Notes: a model not told the origin generated them from the letters alone. Positions 44,810 through 54,022 are shown, counted from the stretch's first letter. The stretch is DNA of 64,000 bases from Geodermatophilus normandii (GCF_003182485.1 NZ_QGTX01000001.1:1322001-1386000); one strand, 5' to 3'. Made by a program: numbers and translations.

Positions 44810-46152
44810 GCCCCCATCGTCGCCGGGCGCCAGTCCGGCGGGTCGCCCGGGTGCAGCGCGGGGTCGTCGGCGGCCAGCGTCCGCACCGGGCCAGGCGGGG
44901 TCAGCGGCCCCTCGAAGCGCACCGTCACCCGGCCGAGGCCGCGGCCCCACACCCAGCCGGGCCCGAACTCGTCGTGGACGACGTCCTGCCCCGGCCACCA
45001 CCGGCGGTCGGCCGGCGCACCGGGGGCGGCGGGCTCCTCGACGACGTCGTCGGCTCCCTCGGCCGGGGCGGGACCCTCGACGGCGAACAGGTCGCCCTGC
45101 GCGTACTGCGACAACCCGGAGACGCCGACGCCGATCAGCCGCAGGCCGCCGCCGGTGCCGGCCTCGGCGAGCAGCCGCCGGGCGATCGAGGCGACCTGGC
45201 GGGCGTCGTCGGTGGGCTGTGGCAGCGTCTGCGAGCGGGTCATCGTGGTGAAGTCGTAGCGGCGCAGCTTGAGCGTCACGGTCCGTCCGGACAGCGCCGA
45301 GGCCCGCAGGCGCTCACCCACCCGCGTGGCCATCGAGTCGATGAGCCGGTTCAGCTCGGCCAGGTCGGTGAGGTCGCGCTCGAAGGTCGACTCCTGCGAG
45401 ACGGACTTCGCCTCCCGCTCGGCCACCACCGGCCGGTCGTCCTCCGCCCGCGCCAGCCGGTACAGCCCGCTGCCGTGCGCGCGGCCGGCCAGGGTGACCA
45501 GGTCGGTCAGCGACTTCCGCGCCAGGTCGGCCACCGTCCGCACCCCCACCTGCCGCAGCCGCTCCGCCGTCGCCGGGCCGACGCCGCCGAGACGGGTCAC
45601 CGGCAGCGGGTGCAGCACGTCGAGCTCGGTGCCCGGGGCGACGACGACGAGGCCGTCGGGCTTGTCGAGGTCGGAGGCGATCTTGGCCATGAGCTTGGAG
45701 CTGCCGATGCCCACCGAGCCGGTCACCCCGCCGGTGGCCCCGGCGATGCGCCCCTTGAGGTCGCGGGCCAGCGCGGTGACGCCCTCCACGGACAGGTCGT
45801 GGCCGGGACCGGCGGCCAGGTCGACGTAGGCCTCGTCGATGCTCACCGGCTCCACCAGCGGCGACAGCTCGCGCAGCAGGTCCATGACGACCTCCGACGT
45901 CCGCCGGTAGGCGCCGAACCGGCCGCCGAGGAACGCCGTCCCGGACGGGCAGCGGCGCCGGGCCTCCGCCGTCGACATGGCCGAGCGCGCCCCGTAGGCA
46001 CGCGCCTCGTAGGACGCCGTGGCGACGACGCCGCGCCCGCCGGTCCCGCCGACGACGACCGGCCGGCCGCGCAGCGAGGGCTTGTCGCGCTGCTCGACGG
46101 CGGCGAAGAACGCGTCCAGGTCCAGGTGCAGCACGCTCGCCTCCCGCCGCAC
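44806..46152 (-). CDS. dinB: DNA polymerase IV (Y-family) with C-terminal extension
   Basis: This is a translesion polymerase. The 448-residue protein has HLDLDAFFAAVEQ, catalytic SIDEAYVDL near residue 105, a helix-hairpin-helix (TRLGGVGPATAERLRQVG) and a little-finger domain ending near 350. QGDLF near 352 fits the beta-clamp-binding motif. The C-terminal 60 residues (GQDVVHDEFGPGWVWGRG, then VTVRFEG) resemble the Tudor-like module at the end of PcrA helicases. GTG 46152 is chosen just before the first motif. No LexA box is visible upstream. Confidence 0.9.
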   Translation of the reverse strand: MRREASVLHLDLDAFFAAVEQRDKPSLRGRPVVVGGTGGRGVVATASYEARAYGARSAMSTAEARRRCPSGTAFLGGRFGAYRRTSEVVMDLLRELSPLVEPVSIDEAYVDLAAGPGHDLSVEGVTALARDLKGRIAGATGGVTGSVGIGSSKLMAKIASDLDKPDGLVVVAPGTELDVLHPLPVTRLGGVGPATAERLRQVGVRTVADLARKSLTDLVTLAGRAHGSGLYRLARAEDDRPVVAEREAKSVSQESTFERDLTDLAELNRLIDSMATRVGERLRASALSGRTVTLKLRRYDFTTMTRSQTLPQPTDDARQVASIARRLLAEAGTGGGLRLIGVGVSGLSQYAQGDLFAVEGPAPAEGADDVVEEPAAPGAPADRRWWPGQDVVHDEFGPGWVWGRGLGRVTVRFEGPLTPPGPVRTLAADDPALHPGDPPDWRPATMGA

Positions 46153-46213
46153 GCCTGCGAGTCTCCCCGCCCGTCGCCGGGCCGTCCGCCGGGCCGTCGG
46201 GCAGGCTCCGCCC

Positions 46214-47041
46214 ATGGGGGACCCCCGGGCGGGATTCGACGCGGCCTACGACGCCGCCCTGGCCCGCTGGCCGGTGCCGGTGCGGTCGCGCGAGGTGGAC
46301 ACCCGGTTCGGCCGCACGCACGTGCTGGTCAGCGGGGCGGCGTCGGCGCCGCCGCTGGTGCTCGTCCCCGGCGGTGGTGCCACCGCGCTGGCCTGGTCGG
46401 GTGCCGTGCGGCTGCTGGCCGCCGTCCGCCGGGTGCACGTGCTCGACCCGCTGGGCGACGCCGGTCGCAGCCGGGCGACCACGCCGCTCGTGAGCGCCGA
46501 CGACGTCACCGACTGGCTGGAGGAGGTCCTCGACGGCCTGGGCCTGCGCGCCGTCGACCTCGCCGGGCACAGCTACGGCGGGTGGCAGGCCCTGACGTTC
46601 GCGCTCGACCGCCCCGGCCGGGTGCGGCGGCTGGCCCTGCTCGACCCGACGACCACGTTCGCCGGCTTCTCCCCCGGTTACCTGCTGCACGCCGTCCCGG
46701 TGCTGACCCGGCCCACGGCCGGGCGGATGCGGGCGCTGGTGCGCTGGGAGACCGGCGGCCGGCCGGTGGACGGCGCGTGGCTCGACGTCGCGGCCGCGGG
46801 CGCCGAGGTCCCGGCGGCGGCGCCGGTGCGCACCCGCCGTCCCGACCCGGCGCGGCTGGGCGCGCTGCCGGTGCCCACGCTCGTCGTCGTCCCGGCGGAC
46901 GGCCGCGCCCAGGACCCGCGCCGGGTGGCCCGCTCGGCCGCGCAGGTCATGCCGCGGGCGACGGTGGTGGCCCTCCCCGGAGCCACGCACCACACCCTCC
47001 CCGCGGGGGCCGAACGGGCGGTCACCGAGTTCCTGCGCTGA
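46214..47041 (+). CDS. Alpha/beta-fold hydrolase
   Basis: The 275-residue product has LVLVPGGGATALAW (oxyanion region), the nucleophile elbow AGHSYGG near residue 118 and a late histidine in PGATHHTLP. The acid is probably Asp in VVPADGRAQD. It is divergent from dinB across 61 bp. The substrate is unknown. Confidence 0.8.
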   Translation: MGDPRAGFDAAYDAALARWPVPVRSREVDTRFGRTHVLVSGAASAPPLVLVPGGGATALAWSGAVRLLAAVRRVHVLDPLGDAGRSRATTPLVSADDVTDWLEEVLDGLGLRAVDLAGHSYGGWQALTFALDRPGRVRRLALLDPTTTFAGFSPGYLLHAVPVLTRPTAGRMRALVRWETGGRPVDGAWLDVAAAGAEVPAAAPVRTRRPDPARLGALPVPTLVVVPADGRAQDPRRVARSAAQVMPRATVVALPGATHHTLPAGAERAVTEFLR

Positions 47042-47171
47042 CCGCCGTCAACCGCGACCGAGACGACGCTGCCGACGCGCAGCCGGGGCGGCAGGACGTC
47101 GCGCTGCCCACCCCGTCGACCCGGCCCAGCGGAGCCCGCGAGGACGACGACACCCACGACGGCGACCACGA

Positions 47172-47460
47172 TCACGGCAGCAGGTCAGCGGTCGGGTGGG
47201 AACACCGCAGGACGACGTGGGCGGCGTCCACGGGTCGCGCTCGGCGCGGTACGGCGACCGCGCGGGCAGGTGGTGGCCGCGGCACCGCTGCTCGACGGCC
47301 TCCGCGGAGCCGAACCGGCAGAGGTCGCGGTGGAGGCCCGGATCACCGTGACGCGCCCGGACACGTGCAGGTACGCGCTGAGGGACCACCGGCGCGGCTC
47401 GGGGCGGAGCAGGGACACCCCGTCGACGAGCAGGACGGCAGCGGCCGGCAACCCGGTGGC
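47172..47460 (-). pseudogene. Decayed uridine-kinase-like gene fragment
   Basis: Read on the minus strand, three frames in sequence carry recognisable uridine kinase C-terminal pieces. Frame one (about 47450-47358) gives VLLVDGVSLLRPEPRRWSLS and YLHVS. After a shift near 47350, frame two (about 47330-47240) gives RDLCRFGSAEAVEQRCRGHH and LPARSPYRAER. After a second shift near 47240, frame three gives PVDAAHVVL and a TGA at 47172. The N-terminal ATP-binding half is missing; the helicase gene ends where it should be. The match is from memory of the family, not a search. Confidence 0.65.
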
Positions 47461-47483
47461 CGACAGGGCTGCCGTCCGGGCGC

Positions 47484-49190
47484 TCAGGCCTCGCTGAGCG
47501 CGGCGGGCGGCAGCCAGTCGGCGTCGAGCAGCTCGGCGATCTCCTGCAGGGACGAGGTGTCCGCGCCCGCCGTCGACCCGCTGACCGCCAGCCGCTCCAC
47601 CATCACCCGGGCCACCTGCTCCTCGACGGTGCCCTCGGCGAAGGCGACCCGCCACGGCGAGACCTGCCCGTCGCGGTGGGTGCGGCCGGTGACCTGGCGG
47701 GCCTGGATGCCGGAGAAGCGCGGCTGGTGGAACAGCCCCACCCGCGGCGTCGCCGACGCGGTCGTGCCGCCGGGCAGCAGCTCGCCGGCGTGCAGGCTGA
47801 TCGACGCGGTCACGGTGAACACGCACACCGGCGCCGCGCCGGTCTGGAAGCGCAGCCGCTCGGCCTCGACGTCGAACCGGTCGCGCCCGTAGATGCAGGC
47901 GACGGCGATGCCGGAGTCCTGCAGCGCCTCGCGGATCGGGTCGGCCGCGGTCTCCACGAACTCGACCGACACCGCCACCTGCCGCTCGGCCTCGACCTGC
48001 GCGCGCACCCAGTCCACGGTGGCCTGCGCGCGGATCAGCCCCGCCTTCTGCCGGAACCGCAGCAGCGCGGCGCGGCCGCGGGCGCTCTGCCGGGCCTTGC
48101 GGGCCAGCTGCATCTCGGCGCGGAACTCCTGCCACCCCGACTCGTAGGCGGCCTGCTCCGCGGACGTCAGGGCGACCGGCGTCCCGGTCACCGACACCGG
48201 TCCCCAGGGCGCGGAGCGGTGCAGCGTCGCGGGCGGGTCGCCGGCGAGCCAGCCCTGCAGCCGGGCGAGGTCGGCGCGGCGCTCGTCGGCGTCCTCGGTC
48301 CAGGTCCAGCCGTAGCGGCCGCGTTCCACGTGGAACCCGTGCTGGGCCAGCCGCGCCGGCAGGTCGGCCCAGGCGCGCAGCGGCTCGCCGTGCCGCTGGG
48401 CGAACTGCGGCGCGAGGTAGGGCAGCTCCAGCGGCGTGTGCGCGGGCGTGGCGGTCGCGGCGACGACGAAGGGGACGTCCGTGGCGCGGGCGCCGCCGGA
48501 GACGGCCTTCCAGTGCTTCCACCGCTGCGTCGTCGTGTGCCGGACCATGTGGGCCTCGTCGGCGATCACGACGTCGAACCGGAGCCTGCTGACCTTCGCC
48601 AGCCGGTCCCAGGTGGTGACGCACCAGCGCAGGCCGCCGTCGCCGAAGCCGGCGATCGAGCGGGTCCAGTGCGGGATGGTGATCGCCGCGGGGCGGTCGG
48701 CGACGACGAGGACGCGCTCGCCGCCGCGCAGCTCGCAGATCTCCCGCGCGGCCATCACGGCGGTGCCGGTCTTGCCGACGCCGGGGTCGTCGCCGAGCAG
48801 GAACACCCGGTGCCCGGCCGCGGCGGAGGCGACGACGGCCTCCGCGCCGGTGCACTGCTCCTCGCGCGGCACCATCGGGCGGCCCTCCGGCAGCGGGCGC
48901 GGCGTCTCGTTGAGCTCGTCCTCGAGGAAGCGCTCGAGGGTGTAGGGCGGCGGGTCGTAGGGCGCGAGCGCTGGGGGCAGCTGCACGCCGACCCACACGT
49001 GCGCCTGCAGGCCCGCGTGCCACACCGCACCGGGCGCCGGGGCGCGGAACGGGACGGCGAGCACCCACACCCGCTCGCCCGGGCCCGCGGTGGGCAGGTC
49101 CGGGACGGCGGGCTCCCGGGCCGGCGAGCGGCGGCGGGTCGTCGCCCGTCGCTCGGTGGTCGTGGTGGCGGCGCGGCGCCGTCCGGGCAT
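47484..49190 (-). CDS. SNF2/DEAD-type superfamily 2 helicase-like ATPase
   Basis: The 568-residue protein has Walker A GDDPGVGKTGTAV near residue 135, Walker B VVIADEAHMV near 205, motif III VVAATATPAHT, and motif VI QVTGRTHRDGQ near 510. This is the SNF2-like DNA translocase pattern. The N-terminal 90 residues are basic and Thr/Arg-rich, then a segment of unknown fold. ATG 49190 follows GGGGGAGG. A parS palindrome lies in the codons for FHVERG. Neighbours are a kinase relic and hydrolases, so the role is unclear: DNA repair, or a remnant of a mobile or defence locus. Confidence 0.82.
   Translation of the reverse strand: MPGRRRAATTTTERRATTRRRSPAREPAVPDLPTAGPGERVWVLAVPFRAPAPGAVWHAGLQAHVWVGVQLPPALAPYDPPPYTLERFLEDELNETPRPLPEGRPMVPREEQCTGAEAVVASAAAGHRVFLLGDDPGVGKTGTAVMAAREICELRGGERVLVVADRPAAITIPHWTRSIAGFGDGGLRWCVTTWDRLAKVSRLRFDVVIADEAHMVRHTTTQRWKHWKAVSGGARATDVPFVVAATATPAHTPLELPYLAPQFAQRHGEPLRAWADLPARLAQHGFHVERGRYGWTWTEDADERRADLARLQGWLAGDPPATLHRSAPWGPVSVTGTPVALTSAEQAAYESGWQEFRAEMQLARKARQSARGRAALLRFRQKAGLIRAQATVDWVRAQVEAERQVAVSVEFVETAADPIREALQDSGIAVACIYGRDRFDVEAERLRFQTGAAPVCVFTVTASISLHAGELLPGGTTASATPRVGLFHQPRFSGIQARQVTGRTHRDGQVSPWRVAFAEGTVEEQVARVMVERLAVSGSTAGADTSSLQEIAELLDADWLPPAALSEA
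48323..48336. promoter_or_regulatory. parS: parS site inside the helicase gene
   Basis: A perfect 14-bp palindrome GTTCCACGTGGAAC, identical to those at 5693, 20371 and 57381. Confidence 0.8.
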
Positions 49191-49259
49191 GGTGGGACCT
49201 CCCCCGTCGTCCCGGGCACGGTAGGTCGCCGGACGCCGGGGATCTGGTGGAATCGCCGG

Positions 49260-50105
49260 GTGACCGCCGACGCACCCTCCGACGAGCGGCTGGCCGCACG
49301 GACCGTCGGGGAGGCCGGGCCGCGGGTGGTCTTCGTCCACGGCCTGTTCGGCCAGGGCAAGAACTGGACGACGGCGGCGAAGGGGCTGGCCGACCGGCAC
49401 CGCGTGACGCTGCTGGACCTGCCCAACCACGGGCACTCGCCGTGGACCGACCGGGTCGACTACGAGGACATGGCCGAGCTGGTCGCCGCGGAGCTGGCGT
49501 CCTACGGCGAGCCGGTGACGCTGGTCGGGCACTCGATGGGCGGCAAGGTGGCGATGACGCTGGCGCTGCGCCGGCCGGAGCTGCTGCGCGCCCTGGTCGT
49601 CGTCGACATCGCCCCGGTCGAGTACCCGCTCACCGGCGGCCGCACCGACGACCCCCGCGAGGAGTCCTCCCCCTTCGCGGCCTACATCGCCGCGATGCGG
49701 GCGGTGGACCTCGGGGCGCTGCGCACCCGGGAGGACGCCGACCGGGCGCTGCGCGAGGCGGTGCCCAGCACGATGGTGCGGTCCTTCCTGCTGCAGAGCC
49801 TGGTCCGCGAGGGTGTCGGGTCCGGTCGCTGGCGGTGGCGGTTGAACCTGGAGACCCTCGAGCGCGACCTCGGCGAGCTGCGCGGCTTCCCCGATCCCCC
49901 GCCGGGTGCCACCTTCGACGGCCCGGTGCTGTGGATCGCCGGCGCGAAGAGCCACTACGTGCTGCCGGAGGACCGCGCCCGGATGGACGAGCTGTTCCCC
50001 TCCACCCGGCTGGTGCGGGTCAAGCACGCCGGCCACTGGGTGCACTCCGAGCAGCCGGAGGTCTTCGTCGAGACACTGCGGCGTTTCCTCGACGCGGTCG
50101 AGTGA
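49260..50105 (+). CDS. Alpha/beta hydrolase (YbfF-like esterase)
   Basis: The 281-residue product starts VVFVHGLFGQGKNWTTAAKG and has DLPNHGHSPW, the nucleophile elbow VGHSMGGKVAM near residue 90, ALVVVDIAPVEYP and the catalytic His in KHAGHWVHSEQPE. The pattern fits YbfF/acyl-CoA-esterase-like enzymes. GTG 49260 is near-leaderless. The end of the gene overlaps a 29-bp tandem repeat. Confidence 0.85.
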   Translation: MTADAPSDERLAARTVGEAGPRVVFVHGLFGQGKNWTTAAKGLADRHRVTLLDLPNHGHSPWTDRVDYEDMAELVAAELASYGEPVTLVGHSMGGKVAMTLALRRPELLRALVVVDIAPVEYPLTGGRTDDPREESSPFAAYIAAMRAVDLGALRTREDADRALREAVPSTMVRSFLLQSLVREGVGSGRWRWRLNLETLERDLGELRGFPDPPPGATFDGPVLWIAGAKSHYVLPEDRARMDELFPSTRLVRVKHAGHWVHSEQPEVFVETLRRFLDAVE

Positions 50106-50160
50106 GGTGCCAGCGCCTCGACGCCGTCGAGTGAGGTGACAGGGCCTCGACGGCGTGGAG
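50088..50160. repeat. 29-bp tandem repeat spanning a stop codon
   Basis: The unit begins CTCGACGCGGTCGAGTGAGG and recurs at 50117 and (partially) 50146. The first copy encodes the last residues LDAVE and the TGA of the hydrolase, and the second copy repeats that coding end downstream. Confidence 0.85.
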
Positions 50161-50255
50161 CGGCCGTACTCCCCCGGACCCCTCGGAGTGGCGCGGCCGG
50201 GTCGGTGCCCCGCCGGCTCGTAGCCTGCCTCCGCACACCGACGGGGAGGACGGAC

Positions 50256-50606
50256 ATGACGCAGTGGGACACGCCCGGGTACGGGGCCGGGCAGCAGGGG
50301 CAGCAGCCCCCGGTCGGGTACCCGCCGGCCTACGGACCCCCTGCCCCCCACGGCCACCCGCCGCCCTACGGGTACCCGGTGGCGCGGCGCACCAACGGCC
50401 TCGCCATCGCCTCGATGGTCCTGGGGATCCTCTGGATCTACTGGATCGGCAGCATCCTGGCGCTGGTCTTCGGCTACGTCGCCCGCAGCCAGATCCGCGA
50501 GCGCGGCGAGGCCGGTGACGGGATGGCCATCGCGGGGATCGTGCTCGGCTGGGTGGGTGTGGGCCTCGTCGGCCTCGGGTTCCTCGTGGCGATCGCCACC
50601 GTCTGA
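50256..50606 (+). CDS. DUF4190 domain membrane protein
   Basis: The 116-residue protein has a Gly/Pro/Tyr-rich cytoplasmic N-terminus (1-48) and two membrane helices (GLAIASMVLGILWIYWIGS; AIAGIVLGWVGVGLVG) separated by YVARSQIRERGEAGDGM. The family has no known function. ATG 50256 follows GGGGAGGA. Confidence 0.8.
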   Translation: MTQWDTPGYGAGQQGQQPPVGYPPAYGPPAPHGHPPPYGYPVARRTNGLAIASMVLGILWIYWIGSILALVFGYVARSQIRERGEAGDGMAIAGIVLGWVGVGLVGLGFLVAIATV

Positions 50607-50687
50607 ATCGCGACCGCCTGGACCACTCCTGCCGCCACCGCCGCCCGAGCCTCTTGAGTTGTCGCCGGCCGCTGCCATCCTGGGGAC

Positions 50688-51527
50688 GTGACCAGCTCGT
50701 TCGTGCAGCACCGGCCGCACGCGGCGCTGCGCGGGACGGTCGCCGACGCCGTCGGCTACCGGCAGGACGGGCTCGCGCCGGGCACGCACCGCGGGCTCCC
50801 CTCCCCCACGCTCACGCTGGTCGTCACGCTCGACGAGCCGCTCGACGTCGCCGCCCACCCCGATCCGGCGCAGGCGCCCGGCCGGTACGACGCCCTCCTC
50901 GGCGGCCTGCACACCACCCCGGCGCTGATCCGGCACCCCGGCCGCCAGGCCGGCCTGCAGCTCTCGCTGAGCCCGCTCGGCGCCCGCGGCCTGCTCGGCG
51001 TGCCCGCGGGGGAGCTCGCCGCGCTCGACGTCGACGTCACCGACGTGCTGGGTGCGGCCGGGACCGAGCTGGTCGACCGGGTCCGCGCGGCCGGGAGCTG
51101 GGACGAGCGGTTCGCCGCCGCCGAGGACGTCCTGCGGCGCGCAGCGCGCCCGGCCGACCCCGCTCCCGAGGTCGCCGAGGCCTGGCGGCTCACCGTGGCC
51201 GGCGGCGGGCGGCTGCGCGTCGGCGAGATCGCCCGCCGCGTCGGCTGGTCCGAGCGGCACCTGACCGCCCGGTTCCGCGCCGAGACCGGGCTGGCGCCCA
51301 AGGAGGCCGCCCGGGTGGTCCGCTTCGACCGCGCCCGCCGGGCGCTGGCCGCCCGTCCGCGGCCCGACCTCGCCGGCCTCGCCGCGGCCGCCGGCTACGC
51401 CGACCAGGCCCACCTGACCCGCGAGTGGCGCGCGTTCACCGGGCTCTCCCCGCTGCGGTGGCTGGCCGCGGAGTTCGGATTCGTCCAAGACCACCCCCGC
51501 GCGGCGCTGCCAGGCTCGGCGGCATGA
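50688..51527 (+). CDS. AraC family transcriptional regulator
   Basis: The 279-residue protein has an N-terminal sensing domain resembling DUF6597-type regulators and a C-terminal double helix-turn-helix near 175-265 (RVGEIARRVGWSERHLTARF; LAAAAGYADQAHLTREW). It overlaps the downstream VOC gene by 4 nt, so the pair is co-translated and probably linked in function. Confidence 0.88.
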   Translation: MTSSFVQHRPHAALRGTVADAVGYRQDGLAPGTHRGLPSPTLTLVVTLDEPLDVAAHPDPAQAPGRYDALLGGLHTTPALIRHPGRQAGLQLSLSPLGARGLLGVPAGELAALDVDVTDVLGAAGTELVDRVRAAGSWDERFAAAEDVLRRAARPADPAPEVAEAWRLTVAGGGRLRVGEIARRVGWSERHLTARFRAETGLAPKEAARVVRFDRARRALAARPRPDLAGLAAAAGYADQAHLTREWRAFTGLSPLRWLAAEFGFVQDHPRAALPGSAA

Positions 51528-51919
51528 GCACCCCACCCCCCACCGTCTGGCCCGCCCTCCGCGCCGCCGACGCCCCCGCCCTCATCCGCTGGCTGGTCGA
51601 CGTCCTCGGCTTCGAGGAGACCCTCGCCGTCCCCGACGGCGACCTGGTCGTCCACGCCGAGCTCGCCTGGCCGCCCGGCGGCGGGGTCATGCTCGGCTCC
51701 GTCCGCGACGACGGCGGCTGGCCCGTCCGTCCCGGCGCCACCGGCGCCTACCTCGTCACCGACGACGTCGAGACGGTCTGGAAGCGCGTGCTGGCCGCCG
51801 GCGCCGACGTCATCCGTCCGCTGCACGAGCCCGGCCACGGGGGCCGGGAGTTCAGCGTGCGCGACCCGGAGGGCAACAGCTGGAGCGTCGGCGACTACCC
51901 CGGGGCGCCGCGGACGTGA
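51524..51919 (+). CDS. VOC (glyoxalase/bleomycin resistance) superfamily protein
   Basis: The 131-residue product has the paired beta-alpha-beta pattern: ADAPALIRWLVDVLGFEE, HAELAWPPGGGVMLG, then VTDDVETVWKRVLAAGADV and FSVRDPEGNSWSVGDY. Position after an AraC regulator suggests an inducible small-molecule-handling protein; the ligand is unknown. Confidence 0.85.
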   Translation: MSTPPPTVWPALRAADAPALIRWLVDVLGFEETLAVPDGDLVVHAELAWPPGGGVMLGSVRDDGGWPVRPGATGAYLVTDDVETVWKRVLAAGADVIRPLHEPGHGGREFSVRDPEGNSWSVGDYPGAPRT

Positions 51920-51992
51920 CCGAGCTCGCGAGGTCACGCAAGGACACGGCACCGCCGGGCGCGATGCCGGCGAGCGCCAGCGAGGAGGCATC

Positions 51993-52310
51993 GTGACCGA
52001 GGAGCAGGTCCGCGCGCTGGCCCTCGCCCTGCCGGAGGTGACCGAGGCCGACCACCACGGCCGCCCGTCGTTCCGGCTCGGGACCACGGTGCTCGCCACG
52101 CTGTGGGCACCGGGCATCCTCGACGTCGTGGTCGGGGAGTCGGAGGCGCGCGCGGCCGAGGGCGGCGCGGTCTCGCTGCTGTGGTGGGGGAAGCGCCTGT
52201 CCGGCGTGCAGGTGGACCTTGCCGCCGTCGACGAGGCCACCGTCGCCGACCTGCTGGAGGAGGCCTGGACCCGCAGGGCGCCGGCGCGGCTGCGGCGGGA
52301 GCGCCCGTGA
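51993..52310 (+). CDS. MmcQ/YjbR family DNA-binding-like protein
   Basis: The 105-residue product has LALALPEVTEADHHGRPSFR near residue 10-30 and a short alpha-beta fold as in YjbR (CyaY-like) proteins. Function is unknown. GTG 51993 follows AGGAGG-like bases. It overlaps the bluB-cobT start by 4 nt. Confidence 0.8.
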   Translation: MTEEQVRALALALPEVTEADHHGRPSFRLGTTVLATLWAPGILDVVVGESEARAAEGGAVSLLWWGKRLSGVQVDLAAVDEATVADLLEEAWTRRAPARLRRERP

Positions 52311-54022
52311 GCTACCCGCGGCCGGTGCCGGTCATCGGCGACGCGACCTCGGCCGCCCAGCGCGCCGGCGACCCCGCCGCCTGGGCGATGCCGGAGGAGG
52401 CCGGCGGCCTCTACGCCGTCGTCGCCGCGCGCCGCGACGTCCGCCGGTACCGCCCCGACCCGGTCCCCGACGACGTCCTGCGGCGGGTGCTGGCCGCGGG
52501 GCACGCGGCGCCGTCGGTCGGGCACAGCCAGCCGTGGCGGTTCGTCGTCGTCCGGGACCCGGCGGTCCGCGACCGGGCCGCCGTCCTCACCGACCGCGAG
52601 CGGCTGCGCCAGGCTGCGCAGCTGGAGCCCGACGCCGCCCGCCGGCTGCTGGACCTGCAGCTGGAGGGCGTGCGCGAGGCACCGCTCGGGATCGTCGTCT
52701 GCTGCGACCGGCGCACCCCCGCGGCCGGGGTGCTCGGCCGGGCCACCTTCCCCGACGCCGACCTGTGGAGCTGCGCCGCGGCCATCCAGAACCTGTGGCT
52801 GGCCGCCCGCGCCGAGGGCCTGGGCATGGGCTGGGTGACGCTGTTCCGGCCCGAGGAGCTGGCCGGGCTGGTCGGGCTCCCCGACGGCGTGGCCACCCTC
52901 GGCTGGCTGTGCCTGGGCTGGCCCGACGAGCGCCCGCCGGCACCCGGCCTGGAGCGGGCCGGCTGGTCACGGCGGCTGCCGCTGGACGCCGTCGTGGTGG
53001 AGGACCGCTGGCCGGCCGACGACGGCGGCCCGACCGCACCCCCCTCGCACCTGCGCGCCCCCGGCCGGGAGGCGGTGGTGGGCGCCCGCGACGAGGCCGA
53101 CCGGCTGCTCACCCCGCCCGGCTCGCTCGGCGTGCTCGACCGGGCGGTGGACCGCGTGGTGGCGCTCGGCCGCGGGGCCGCCACCGGCGGCACGCTCGTC
53201 CTCGCCGCCGCCGACCACCCGGTCGCCGCCCGCGGCGTCTCGGCCTACGGCGGGCACGTCACCCGCGACGTCGTCCGCGCGGCGCTGGCCGGCACCTCGG
53301 TGGGCGCCACGGCGGCCGCTGCGGCGGGGCTCGGGACCGTCGTCGTCGACGCCGGGGTGACCGGCGACCCGCTGCCCGGCGCGGTCGACGCCCGGCCGGC
53401 CGGTCCCCGGGGCGACCTCGCCTCCGCCGCCGCGCTGACCCCCGCCGACGTCGCGCGGCTGCTGGCCGTCGGACGGGCGCTCGGCGCCGCGCAGGGCGGC
53501 CTGCTGGCGCTCGGCGAGGTGGGCGTGGGCAACACGACCGTCGCCGCCGCGCTGGCCGCCGGGCTGCTGGGCGCCGACCCCGCCGCCGTCACCGGGCTCG
53601 GCTCGGGCGCCGACAGCGAGGTGCTGGAGCGCAAGCGGTCGGTGGTGGCCGCGGCGCTGGCCCGGGCCGGGACCGGGCTGGACCCCGCCCGGGCGCTGGC
53701 CGAGCTGGGTGGGCCGGAGCTCACCGTCCTCACCGGGGCGGTGCTGGGCGCCGCGGCGGCGCGCACGCCGGTCGTCCTCGACGGGTTCGCCGTCTCGGTG
53801 GCCGCGCTGGCCGCCGTGCTGCTCGAGCCGGGCGCGCAGGCCTGCCTGGTCGCCGGGCAGCGCAGCCGCGAGCGCGGGCACGACCTCGTGCTCCAGGCGC
53901 TCGGCCTCGAGCCGCTGCTGGACCTGCGGCTGCGCGCCGGGGAGGGCGCGGGCGCGGCGCTGGCCGCCGGGCTGCTGCTCGACGGCCTGCGCGTGCGCCG
54001 CACCACCGCCCGGGTGGAGTGA
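52307..54022 (+). CDS. bluB-cobT: BluB-CobT fusion: DMB synthase and DMB phosphoribosyltransferase
   Basis: The 571-residue protein joins two steps of cobalamin lower-ligand assembly. Residues 25-225 are a nitroreductase-fold BluB ([41 protein letters not shown]), which makes 5,6-dimethylbenzimidazole from FMNH2. Residues 255-571 are CobT ([61 protein letters not shown]), which attaches ribose phosphate from nicotinate mononucleotide. The fusion allows direct transfer between steps, which is inference. No cobalamin riboswitch or other cob gene is nearby. Confidence 0.9.
   Translation: MSYPRPVPVIGDATSAAQRAGDPAAWAMPEEAGGLYAVVAARRDVRRYRPDPVPDDVLRRVLAAGHAAPSVGHSQPWRFVVVRDPAVRDRAAVLTDRERLRQAAQLEPDAARRLLDLQLEGVREAPLGIVVCCDRRTPAAGVLGRATFPDADLWSCAAAIQNLWLAARAEGLGMGWVTLFRPEELAGLVGLPDGVATLGWLCLGWPDERPPAPGLERAGWSRRLPLDAVVVEDRWPADDGGPTAPPSHLRAPGREAVVGARDEADRLLTPPGSLGVLDRAVDRVVALGRGAATGGTLVLAAADHPVAARGVSAYGGHVTRDVVRAALAGTSVGATAAAAAGLGTVVVDAGVTGDPLPGAVDARPAGPRGDLASAAALTPADVARLLAVGRALGAAQGGLLALGEVGVGNTTVAAALAAGLLGADPAAVTGLGSGADSEVLERKRSVVAAALARAGTGLDPARALAELGGPELTVLTGAVLGAAAARTPVVLDGFAVSVAALAAVLLEPGAQACLVAGQRSRERGHDLVLQALGLEPLLDLRLRAGEGAGAALAAGLLLDGLRVRRTTARVE

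Noticed and set aside
47270..47497. Possible small plus-strand gene opposite the kinase relic
   Set aside because: No ribosome binding site or family-like residues; the kinase motifs on the minus strand explain the sequence better.
51920..52306. Cobalamin riboswitch before bluB-cobT
   Set aside because: No B12-box-like motif or long leader; the gene overlaps the yjbR-like gene and is translated from its transcript.
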